Assembly: GCF_001424305.1 (NCBI RefSeq)
Contig: NZ_LMPD01000001.1
Coordinates: 434,001 to 498,000 of the forward strand
Length of the DNA: 64,000 bases
DNA from: Pedobacter sp. Leaf176
GTDB taxonomy: Bacteria; Bacteroidota; Bacteroidia; Sphingobacteriales; Sphingobacteriaceae
Reading direction: 5' to 3'
This document shows, one piece after another, positions 9,219 through 17,695 of the stretch. The notes beneath the pieces were generated by a model that was not told the DNA's origin, made no database searches, and saw nothing but the letters and a program-made list of their open reading frames with translations. Position numbers and translations under genes: made by a program. Numbering within the stretch: the first letter of the stretch is position 1; each line of letters starts with the position of its first letter.

Positions 9219-10271
9219 GTGAAAAAAATCCTGATTACCGGTGGTGCCGGCTTCATTGGCTCTCATGTAGTACGCCGTTTTGTAAATAACTATCCTCAAT
9301 ACGAAATTGTTAATCTTGATAAATTGACCTATGCAGGTAACCTGGCTAATTTAACTGATATCGAGAACAAACCTAATTACAAGTTTGTAAAAGAAGATAT
9401 TACAAATGCAACAGCAATGTTTGAGTTGTTTAAAGCGGAAAACTTTGACGCTGTTATTCACCTTGCAGCAGAAAGCCACGTAGACCGATCAATCAGCGAC
9501 CCTACTGCTTTTGTAATCACAAATGTAATTGGAACAGTTAATTTATTAAATGCTGCCCGCGAATACTGGAAAGGCGATTACGATAAAAAACGTTTCTATC
9601 ATGTAAGTACCGATGAAGTTTACGGTGCTTTGGGCGAAGAAGGTATGTTTACAGAAACGACCGCTTATGACCCCCATAGTCCTTATTCTGCATCGAAGGC
9701 CAGCTCTGACCATTTCGTAAGGGCTTACCATGATACCTACGGCATGGATTGTGTCATTTCTAATTGCTCCAACAATTACGGATCCCATCACTTTCCGGAA
9801 AAATTGATTCCACTTGCTATTAATAACATTAAAAATAATAAGCCTGTTCCTGTTTATGGTAAAGGTGAAAATGTGCGCGACTGGCTGTGGGTTGAAGACC
9901 ATGCGAGGGCAATCGATGTAATTTTCCATAATTCAAAAACCGGCGATACCTATAACATTGGTGGGCACAACGAGTGGAAAAATATCGACCTGATTAACCT
10001 CTTGTGCAACATCATGGATGAGAAATTAGGCCGAGAAAAAGGGGAGTCGGCAAAACTGATTACTTATGTCACCGACAGAGCCGGTCATGATTTGCGTTAT
10101 GCAATCGACTCAAGTAAACTGCAAAATCAATTAGACTGGGTGCCGAGTTTACAATTTGAAGAAGGCTTAGCCAAAACAGTAGATTGGTACCTTCAAAATG
10201 AAGACTGGTTAAACAACGTGACATCAGGTAACTATCAATCCTACTACGATAAACAATACAGTAATAAATAA
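9219..10271 (+). CDS. rfbB: dTDP-glucose 4,6-dehydratase
   Basis: ITGGAGFIGSHVV; HLAAESHVDRSISDP; STDEVYGALG; YSASKASSDHFVRAYHDTYG; GTG start. Confidence 0.95.
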   Translation: MKKILITGGAGFIGSHVVRRFVNNYPQYEIVNLDKLTYAGNLANLTDIENKPNYKFVKEDITNATAMFELFKAENFDAVIHLAAESHVDRSISDPTAFVITNVIGTVNLLNAAREYWKGDYDKKRFYHVSTDEVYGALGEEGMFTETTAYDPHSPYSASKASSDHFVRAYHDTYGMDCVISNCSNNYGSHHFPEKLIPLAINNIKNNKPVPVYGKGENVRDWLWVEDHARAIDVIFHNSKTGDTYNIGGHNEWKNIDLINLLCNIMDEKLGREKGESAKLITYVTDRAGHDLRYAIDSSKLQNQLDWVPSLQFEEGLAKTVDWYLQNEDWLNNVTSGNYQSYYDKQYSNK

Positions 10272-10813
10272 TGGAAATTCAGGAAACTGGCTTAAAGGAT
10301 TGTTTAATTATTAAACCAAGGGTTTTTGAAGATCCAAGAGGCTATTTCTTCGAAAGTTTTAATAAAAAAACCTTTGAAGAAAAAACAGGTTTATCAGGAA
10401 ATTTTGTCCAGGACAATCAATCATTCTCTTCATACGGTGTAATAAGGGGTTTGCATGCCCAATCCGGAGAATTCGCGCAGGCAAAACTGGTTCGTGTATT
10501 AAAAGGAGAGGTTCTGGATGTCGCAGTTGATGCCCGTCCTGGCTCGCCAACTTACGGAAAACACATATCCGTAAAATTAAGTGCCGAAAATCACCTGCAA
10601 CTTTATGTTCCAAGGGGATTTCTTCATGGTTTTTCAGTTTTAAGTGAAACAGCCGAATTTTTTTATAAATGCGATAATTTTTATAATAAGGCCTCAGAAC
10701 TGGGTGTGATTTATAATGATAAAGATTTGGCAATCGACTGGATGATTCCTGCGGATAAAGCCGCTGTATCTGATAAAGATTTACTTCTGAATAATTTTTC
10801 TTCTCTAAAATAA
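10271..10813 (+). CDS. rfbC: dTDP-4-dehydrorhamnose 3,5-epimerase
   Basis: KPRVFEDPRGYFFESFN; QDNQSFSSYGVIRGLHAQ; VPRGFLHGFSVLSETAEFFYKCDNFY. Confidence 0.95.
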   Translation: MEIQETGLKDCLIIKPRVFEDPRGYFFESFNKKTFEEKTGLSGNFVQDNQSFSSYGVIRGLHAQSGEFAQAKLVRVLKGEVLDVAVDARPGSPTYGKHISVKLSAENHLQLYVPRGFLHGFSVLSETAEFFYKCDNFYNKASELGVIYNDKDLAIDWMIPADKAAVSDKDLLLNNFSSLK

Positions 10814-10814
10814 T

Positions 10815-11672
10815 ATGAGTAAAATACTGGTTATTGGTGCCGGCGGGCAACTTGGGCAATGCCTTAAAACGGTTGCTGAAAGAAGGGGTGTCAGTGATGT
10901 AATTTTTCCGGCAGAAAAGGAAGCGAATATCCTTAATGCTGAAGGATTAAATACATTGCTTCAAAATGAAAAACCCGACTTCGTAATTAATTGTGCGGCT
11001 TACACAGCCGTTGATAAAGCAGAGGACGAAGTAGAGTTATCAACAGCCATTAATGAAACTGGTGCAGGTTACCTGGCTACGGCTTGCAAAGCCAATAACG
11101 CAACTTTAATCCACGTTTCTACTGACTTTGTTTTTGAAGGAAACGAAGTGAAGCTTTTGAAGGAAGAAGATGTTGCAGAACCAATAAACATATACGGGGT
11201 TACCAAATTAGGTGGGGAAAAGGCGGTTGAGTCAAACCTCGATGAACACTTCATTATTCGTACCAGCTGGCTGTACTCAGAATATGCAAATAATTTCGTT
11301 AAAACCATGCTTAAGCTAGGCGCTGAGCGTGATGAACTGAACATTATAGCCGATCAGGTAGGCACACCTACCTACGCCATCGATTTGGCGAATTCAATTT
11401 TCGATATCATTGCTTCAAGAAGCACGAGTTATGGTATCTACCATTACAGTAATGAGGGTGTTACTTCATGGTTTGATTTCGCCAAAGCAATATTCGACAT
11501 AAGCGGAACGCAGGTTAAGGCAAATCCAATACCGGGTTCCAAATATCCTACAAAAGCAAAAAGGCCACCTTTTTCTGTAATGGATAAAACTAAAATTAAG
11601 GAAACTTTTCAATTAAACATTCCATACTGGAGAGACAGCCTGGTAGAGTGTATAGATAAATTGAAAGGTTAA
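10815..11672 (+). CDS. rfbD: dTDP-4-dehydrorhamnose reductase
   Basis: ILVIGAGGQLGQCL; FVINCAAYTAVDKAE; ISTDFVFEG-like HVSTDFVFEGN; RTSWLYSEYANNFVKTML. Confidence 0.95.
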   Translation: MSKILVIGAGGQLGQCLKTVAERRGVSDVIFPAEKEANILNAEGLNTLLQNEKPDFVINCAAYTAVDKAEDEVELSTAINETGAGYLATACKANNATLIHVSTDFVFEGNEVKLLKEEDVAEPINIYGVTKLGGEKAVESNLDEHFIIRTSWLYSEYANNFVKTMLKLGAERDELNIIADQVGTPTYAIDLANSIFDIIASRSTSYGIYHYSNEGVTSWFDFAKAIFDISGTQVKANPIPGSKYPTKAKRPPFSVMDKTKIKETFQLNIPYWRDSLVECIDKLKG

Positions 11673-11817
11673 TTGCTCAATCTTGTAGACTGGTAAGTTT
11701 TTAAACTGGTTTTTAAGGCAGAAATATTTTATATAGTAATAAATATATTAACGGGTTAATGTTGATTAAGGTTATCAATTTAACCAATTCTACAATTAAC
11801 CATTTAAACAAAAGAGA

Positions 11818-12678
11818 ATGAAAGGTATAATCCTAGCCGGCGGAAGCGGAACACGCTTACACCCTTTAACTTTAGCTTGCAGCAAACAAATGATGCCGGT
11901 TTACGATAAACCGATGATATATTATCCATTGTCTACATTAATGCTTGCGGGTATTAAAGAGATTTTGATCATTTCCACACCTCACGACTTACCAAATTTC
12001 GAGAAATTACTAGGTGATGGAAGTTCTTTGGGCTGTAAATTCAGCTATGCCGTTCAGGCAGAACCAAATGGCCTGGCGCAGGCTTTTGTAATTGGCGAAG
12101 AATTTATTGGAAAAGATAAGGTTGCATTAGTTTTAGGCGACAACATCTTTCACGGCGATGGTATGGCTAAACTGTTACAGGCCAGCTCTGATCCTGAGGG
12201 TGGAGTGGTATTTGCTTACCAGGTTGCCGATCCGGAACGTTATGGGGTTGTCGAATTTGATGCCACTAAAAACGCAATTTCTATCGAGGAAAAACCAGAA
12301 AATCCTAAATCGGATTATGCCGTACCGGGATTGTATTTCTATGATAATGAAGTTGTAGAGATTGCTAAAAATATTAAACCATCTCCAAGAGGAGAGTATG
12401 AAATTACCGATATAAACAAAGTTTATTTAGAGAGAGGGACTTTAAAAGTTGGCGTTTTAAGTCGCGGAACAGCCTGGCTGGATACCGGAACTTTTACTTC
12501 GTTGATGCAGGCCGGACAATTCGTACAAATTATCGAAGAACGCCAGGGCTTAAAGATTGGCTGTATTGAGGAGATCGCTTATCGAATGGGCTTTATTGAT
12601 GCAGAACAGCTAAGGGCAATCGCAACCCCACTCGTAAAAAGCGGATACGGGAGTTATTTACTGAAGCAGATTAAATAG
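11818..12678 (+). CDS. rfbA: Glucose-1-phosphate thymidylyltransferase
   Basis: [73 protein letters not shown]. Confidence 0.96.
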   Translation: MKGIILAGGSGTRLHPLTLACSKQMMPVYDKPMIYYPLSTLMLAGIKEILIISTPHDLPNFEKLLGDGSSLGCKFSYAVQAEPNGLAQAFVIGEEFIGKDKVALVLGDNIFHGDGMAKLLQASSDPEGGVVFAYQVADPERYGVVEFDATKNAISIEEKPENPKSDYAVPGLYFYDNEVVEIAKNIKPSPRGEYEITDINKVYLERGTLKVGVLSRGTAWLDTGTFTSLMQAGQFVQIIEERQGLKIGCIEEIAYRMGFIDAEQLRAIATPLVKSGYGSYLLKQIK

Positions 12679-12828
12679 TTTAACAAGGCTGTGTCAAATT
12701 AAAATCTAACTTTAAGGCAAGAATTTTATTTCATGCCCGTCATTCTTGCGCATGTTGAAATCTTAAAGCATTCTGTGATAGCATTAGGATTCTCAATTAC
12801 CCGAGCTATCGGATGGAGCGATCAAAAA

Positions 12829-12952
12829 GTCGTCATCTCGACGGAGCATAGCGGAATGGAGAGACCTTTATACATAACTCTATCAAGTGTTAAGTTTAAA
12901 AGATTTTGCTTCGCAGAGACTTCGTGTTCTCCACTGCCATCGAAATGACGAC
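12829..12952. repeat. Intergenic imperfect inverted-repeat element
   Basis: Arms GTCGTCATCTCGACGG (from 12829) and CCATCGAAATGACGAC (12937-12952), complementary with 2 mismatches; resembles dispersed GTCATTTCGA...TCGAAATGAC elements seen in Bacteroidota intergenic DNA. Confidence 0.6.
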
Positions 12953-13314
12953 GTATCAAAATATAGTTTGATTAGTGGACCAGCGTAAATCTTTGTAGAC
13001 AGCCTTTTTTTTATTATGGGATTACCAATATTGCAAATCAAAAATGTAGCCTCTCCTGCAGCCTTAACTATAAGTAAAAATCCAACGTCTTCTTTACAAA
13101 TAGCAGGTATCTGAGCGCATCAGGTTTTTCAAAATCAACATAACTGTTGCGCCACACTTTCGACAGGGTTGGGTCAGGGTTCGGTCGGACTTGTGACAAT
13201 TGGGCGTGACGCAACCCTGCCCAAAATTCGAATGATAAGTGGTTGACCCCTTGTTTATTAGTAAAACTTTGTTTAGCTTGGTACTAATCATCTCATAATT
13301 TAATCTTAAAAATT

Positions 13315-13950
13315 ATGGCTATATTAAATGAAGGAATTAACGGAGGCTTTACCGGGAAGGTGGGCAGCGTTATAGGCTACCGGCTCAATGGCAAGTGGGT
13401 AGTAAGGGGGTTGCCCAAAAAAAGTAAACAAAATAAAATCGGCAGTGCCGAACAAAAACGCAGTCGGGCAAAATTCGCGGTAATGCAGCAATTTTTATCC
13501 GTCATGCTGCCTTACGTTAGGATTGGTTTTAATCTCGAAGCTAAACTCCAAAACCTCTCTGCACACAATGCGGCAAAATCCTATAACTTAATACATGCCT
13601 TTACAGAGCACGGTGAGCTCGACTATGCCAACATATTGCTAACCAAAGGCAAGCTGCCTGGAGCAGAAGCACCACTTGTAAAAACGGTAGAAAACGGCTT
13701 GGTGTTCAGCTGGGCAATTTCCAAACCGGCAAATCCCATGTTAGCAGACGACCAGGTAATGCTCATGGCTTACCAGGCAGAGCGCAACCAAATGGTGTGT
13801 ATGTACAGCGGGGCAAGAAGAAAAAGCGGTATTGAGGTTTTAGAGATGGGAGATCCCACCGGCCAGGCTTACCACACCTGGATTTCCTTTGTGTCTGACG
13901 ATCGTATGGCGATTTCGACCAGCCAATACTTGGGTACCTGTGTTTTCTAA
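13315..13950 (+). CDS. DUF6266 family protein
   Basis: MAILNEGINGGFTGKVGSVIGYRLNGKWVVRGLPKKSKQNKIGSAEQKRSRAKFAVMQQFL matches remembered DUF6266 N-terminus. Confidence 0.75.
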   Translation: MAILNEGINGGFTGKVGSVIGYRLNGKWVVRGLPKKSKQNKIGSAEQKRSRAKFAVMQQFLSVMLPYVRIGFNLEAKLQNLSAHNAAKSYNLIHAFTEHGELDYANILLTKGKLPGAEAPLVKTVENGLVFSWAISKPANPMLADDQVMLMAYQAERNQMVCMYSGARRKSGIEVLEMGDPTGQAYHTWISFVSDDRMAISTSQYLGTCVF

Positions 13951-14017
13951 TCTTCATATTCCTGTACGCATCCTATTCGGGTGATTTTTTTATCTTTACC
14001 CGCTGCACTTTAAATTC

Positions 14018-15286
14018 ATGGATAGGAAAAAACACATTGCAATAATAGGATTAGGTTACGTGGGCTTGCCCTTAGCTATAGAATTTGCTAAAAAATACCA
14101 GGTAACCGGATTTGATACCGATGCCAAAAGGGTTACAGAATTAAATGCAGGTTTAGATGGCACAAAAGAAGCCGATTTATCCGGATTGCAATTAGCAAAA
14201 GCGAATGGACTTATATTGACCGAAAACCTGGAGGATATCCGGTCATGCAATATATTTATCGTAACCGTTCCGACGCCAATCGATCATTTGAAAAGGCCTG
14301 ATTTGCAGCCACTCCTTAATGCCTCTGAAATGTTGGGCACTGTGCTGAAAGCCGGTGATATCGTGATTTACGAGTCGACGGTTTACCCGGGCTGTACGGA
14401 AGAAGATTGCGTTCCTGTGCTGGAAAAAGTTTCGGGGTTGAAATTTAACCTGGATTTCTTCTGCGGTTATTCACCCGAAAGGATTAATCCAGGCGATAAG
14501 ATCAATACGCTCACTAAAATTAAAAAGGTCACATCGGGCTCAACACCCGAAATTGCCAGCGAAATTAACGCGCTCTATGCCAGCATCATTACCGCTGGTA
14601 CACATTTAGCACCGAGCATCCGGGTTGCAGAGGCCTCAAAAGCCATCGAAAATGCGCAACGCGATGTTAACATCTCTTTCGTAAATGAACTGGCTTTGAT
14701 ATTTGATAAAATGAACCTCGATACAACCGATGTACTTGAAGCAGCAGGAACCAAATGGAATTTCCTGAAATTCAAACCAGGTCTGGTTGGCGGGCATTGC
14801 ATCGGCGTGGATCCTTACTACCTGGCTCATAAATCGGAAGCTTTGGGCTATAAACCTGAAGTGATACTATCCGGCCGGCGGGTGAATGATAATATGGGGA
14901 TGTTCGTTGCTAATAAGGTGATTAAAATGATGGTAGCGCAAGATAAAACCATAAAGAACGCGAAAGTATTGATATTGGGATTTGCGTTTAAAGAGAACTG
15001 CCCCGATGTAAGAAATACCCGCGTAATCGACATTTACAAGGAACTTAAATCATTTTCCATAGCGGTTGATGTTTATGACCCATGGGCAGATTCGTTAGTT
15101 GTACAAGCGGAATACAATATCCCGTTATTAGATAACGTTCCTTCAAAGGATTATGATGCTGTGATTTTAGCTGTGGCACATCAAACATTTCTTGAATTAG
15201 ATTTTTCTGCGTTTAAATCAAATGGCGCTATAATATTCGATACAAAATCTTTTGTCGATCGTAGGGTAGTTGATGCGAGATTATAG
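14018..15286 (+). CDS. Nucleotide sugar dehydrogenase (UDP-GlcNAc/UDP-hexose 6-dehydrogenase, TviB/WbpA-like), copy 1
   Basis: IAIIGLGYVGLPLAIEFAKKYQVTGFD; YESTVYPGCTEEDCVP; GYSPERINPGDK; FKPGLVGGHCIGVDPYYLAHK. Confidence 0.9.
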   Translation: MDRKKHIAIIGLGYVGLPLAIEFAKKYQVTGFDTDAKRVTELNAGLDGTKEADLSGLQLAKANGLILTENLEDIRSCNIFIVTVPTPIDHLKRPDLQPLLNASEMLGTVLKAGDIVIYESTVYPGCTEEDCVPVLEKVSGLKFNLDFFCGYSPERINPGDKINTLTKIKKVTSGSTPEIASEINALYASIITAGTHLAPSIRVAEASKAIENAQRDVNISFVNELALIFDKMNLDTTDVLEAAGTKWNFLKFKPGLVGGHCIGVDPYYLAHKSEALGYKPEVILSGRRVNDNMGMFVANKVIKMMVAQDKTIKNAKVLILGFAFKENCPDVRNTRVIDIYKELKSFSIAVDVYDPWADSLVVQAEYNIPLLDNVPSKDYDAVILAVAHQTFLELDFSAFKSNGAIIFDTKSFVDRRVVDARL

Positions 15287-15373
15287 GAAAATACAGGTGG
15301 CGTGTAAAGAGAATCATTTTATTACGCAAAAATTATTCAGTATGTTTGCAGGCTTAAAATCTATGAATAACTT

Positions 15374-16525
15374 ATGAAAGTTGCTCTTATTACCGGTGTA
15401 ACGGGACAAGATGGTGCCTATTTGGCAGAATTTTTACTAAAAAAAGGGTACTTTGTTCACGGTATCAAAAGAAGGAGCTCGCTTTTTAATACCGATCGAA
15501 TCGATCACTTATACCAGGACCAGCATGAAAATAATGTTCATTTTAAATTACATTACGGCGATTTAACAGACTCAACCAACTTAATCAGAATTATTCAGGA
15601 AACCCAGCCCGATGAAATTTACAATTTGGGCGCAATGAGCCACGTGATGGTGTCCTTTGATTCTCCTGAATATGTAGCAAATGTAGACGGAATAGGTACA
15701 TTACGAATTTTAGAAGCTGTACGAATTTTAGGATTGGATAAAAAAACCAGAATTTATCAGGCTTCCACTTCCGAGTTATATGGCGGAATGCCTGAAAATA
15801 AAAACGAAAAGGGTTTCTATGATGAAAACTCTCCTTTTTACCCACGTTCACCATATGGGGTAGCTAAAATATATGGCTTCTGGATTACCAAAAATTACCG
15901 TGAGGCATATGATATGTTTGCTTGCAACGGTATTCTATTCAACCATGAAAGCCCTTTAAGAGGCGAAACTTTTGTAACGAGAAAAATTACAAGAGCCACT
16001 GCTAAAATTGCTTTAGGACTTCAGGGATGTTTGTATCTGGGTAATTTATCTGCTCAACGAGATTGGGGACATGCCAAGGATTATATCGAGGCGATGTGGT
16101 TAATTCTTCAGCAAGAAAAGGCAGAGGATTTTGTAATCGCAACAGGTGTTACCACAACGGTTAGAGACTTTGTAAGAATGAGTTTTGCGGAATTGGGTAT
16201 AGAAGTTGAGTTTTCTGGTAAAGATGAGAACGAAAAGGGCGTTATCATCGATGTTGATGAAGAAAGGGCAATAAGTCTTGGCCTGAACCTTGACGCGCTT
16301 AAGCCGGGGTTAACTGTTATAAGGGTGGATCCGAAATATTTTAGGCCTACCGAAGTTGATTTGCTTCTAGGTGATCCAACTAAATCGAAAACTCAGTTGG
16401 GTTGGGTGCCAAAGTATGATTTACCAGCATTAGTTAAAGATATGGTGCAATCTGATTTGGTGCTAATGAAAAAAGATGAATATTTAAGTAAAAGTGGCTT
16501 TAATACCCTTAATTATTTTGAGTAG
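15374..16525 (+). CDS. gmd: GDP-mannose 4,6-dehydratase
   Basis: [87 protein letters not shown]. Confidence 0.93.
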   Translation: MKVALITGVTGQDGAYLAEFLLKKGYFVHGIKRRSSLFNTDRIDHLYQDQHENNVHFKLHYGDLTDSTNLIRIIQETQPDEIYNLGAMSHVMVSFDSPEYVANVDGIGTLRILEAVRILGLDKKTRIYQASTSELYGGMPENKNEKGFYDENSPFYPRSPYGVAKIYGFWITKNYREAYDMFACNGILFNHESPLRGETFVTRKITRATAKIALGLQGCLYLGNLSAQRDWGHAKDYIEAMWLILQQEKAEDFVIATGVTTTVRDFVRMSFAELGIEVEFSGKDENEKGVIIDVDEERAISLGLNLDALKPGLTVIRVDPKYFRPTEVDLLLGDPTKSKTQLGWVPKYDLPALVKDMVQSDLVLMKKDEYLSKSGFNTLNYFE

Positions 16526-16580
16526 GAAATAAAAATCATTTTTGTTGCTTATTTTTTATGATTCTATTTTTTGTTTTTGT

Positions 16581-16611
16581 TTTGTAAAATGAATCAATTG
16601 GAGTATTTTAG
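16581..16611 (+). promoter_or_regulatory. Putative Bacteroidota-type promoter for locus A
   Basis: TTTG (16581-16584), 19-nt spacer, TATTTTAG (16604-16611); same -7 sequence and spacing as the candidate upstream of rfbB. Confidence 0.5.
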
Positions 16612-16763
16612 GCATATAATTAGTTCTTTTTAAATAACGCATACATCTCAACTTATAAAAATAGTTTTAAACAGCAAATTGAACGATATTTGTTATTGAT
16701 GTTTAAATAATTTTATATAGTTTACTATTAAGTTATCGCCCCCACGATAAATCCTTTAATCAT

Positions 16764-17513
16764 ATGTTGAGTTTTTTTAACAAGAAAAAGAAAGTTACAG
16801 ATATCTCCTGGTTGGGAATAGATATGCATTCACACATATTGCCAGGTATTGATGATGGTTCTCCTGATGTTCAAACTTCTTTACGATTCGTTAAAGCATT
16901 TGAAGAATTGGGCTTTGACCGGATTATCTGTACTCCTCATATTTATAAAGAACTTTATCCAAATGATAAAGAAACTATCGGGACAGCAAAAGACTTGCTG
17001 CTTGCTGAGATGAAAAAAAACAGTGTTTCTTTAAAATTAGATGCAGGTGCCGAGTATATGGTTAACCAGGATTTCGATATTTCTGCTCCACTTTGCTCAT
17101 TAAGCGATAAACATTTATTAATTGAGATGTCTTATTTAACAGAGAGTCCAAGTATCAGCCAGACTATTTTCGATTTAGAGATAAAGGGTTTTCAGCCTGT
17201 TCTGGCTCATCCCGAGCGATATACTTTTTATTTCAAAGATAAAAGCAGGTTAAAGAGATTTAAAGAAAAAGGGTGCTTACTTCAGTTAAATTTACTTTCC
17301 GTTTTGGGCTATTATGGGAAAGATGTTAAGCATCTTGCCGAAGTATTGCTTGCAGAAAAATTATACGATGTGGCTGGTACCGATCTTCATCACGATAAGC
17401 ACCTTAGCACTTTAACCGAATCCGTTCAATCTGGAAGGCTGTACGACATAATAGGTAATTACGAGTTTAAGAACAAAGAACTTTTTAGTCAAAGTCTTAA
17501 CATCTCAATTTAA
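16764..17513 (+). CDS. PHP-family tyrosine-protein phosphatase (CpsB/YwqE-like)
   Basis: IDMHSHILPGIDDGSPD; IICTPHIYKELYP; AGAEYMV; VLAHPERY; VAGTDLHHDKH. Confidence 0.9.
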   Translation: MLSFFNKKKKVTDISWLGIDMHSHILPGIDDGSPDVQTSLRFVKAFEELGFDRIICTPHIYKELYPNDKETIGTAKDLLLAEMKKNSVSLKLDAGAEYMVNQDFDISAPLCSLSDKHLLIEMSYLTESPSISQTIFDLEIKGFQPVLAHPERYTFYFKDKSRLKRFKEKGCLLQLNLLSVLGYYGKDVKHLAEVLLAEKLYDVAGTDLHHDKHLSTLTESVQSGRLYDIIGNYEFKNKELFSQSLNISI

Positions 17514-17695
17514 AACCCTTCGTTTTTGTTGTCTATCTTAAATTTAGGTTTAATTTCTACTGCTTGATATGCCTTTTCATATCAAATGAAATAATTTTGT
17601 ACTTTTACGAACAATAATTTGGAGCATATAATGAAATGAAATTTTTGATTTGATAATTTGTTATTCAGATCAAATAATTCATAACCTACCTAAAC

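Noticed and set aside
9546-9929. 127-aa minus-strand ORF
   Set aside because: Antisense to rfbB, no supporting signal.
10359-10859. 166-aa minus-strand ORF
   Set aside because: Antisense to rfbC/rfbD; composition is that of a shadow ORF.
12733-12948. 71-aa plus-strand ORF
   Set aside because: Lies across the intergenic inverted-repeat element; no protein-like conservation visible.
13094-13291. 65-aa minus-strand ORF in the GC-rich intergenic tract
   Set aside because: Short, low-quality composition, coincides with inverted-repeat sequence.
9005-17695. UpxY/UpxZ-type (NusG-like) antiterminator controlling the capsule block, as in Bacteroides
   Set aside because: No ORF with NusG/KOW features is present before either locus; the S24 repressor and repeat protein do not resemble UpxY.
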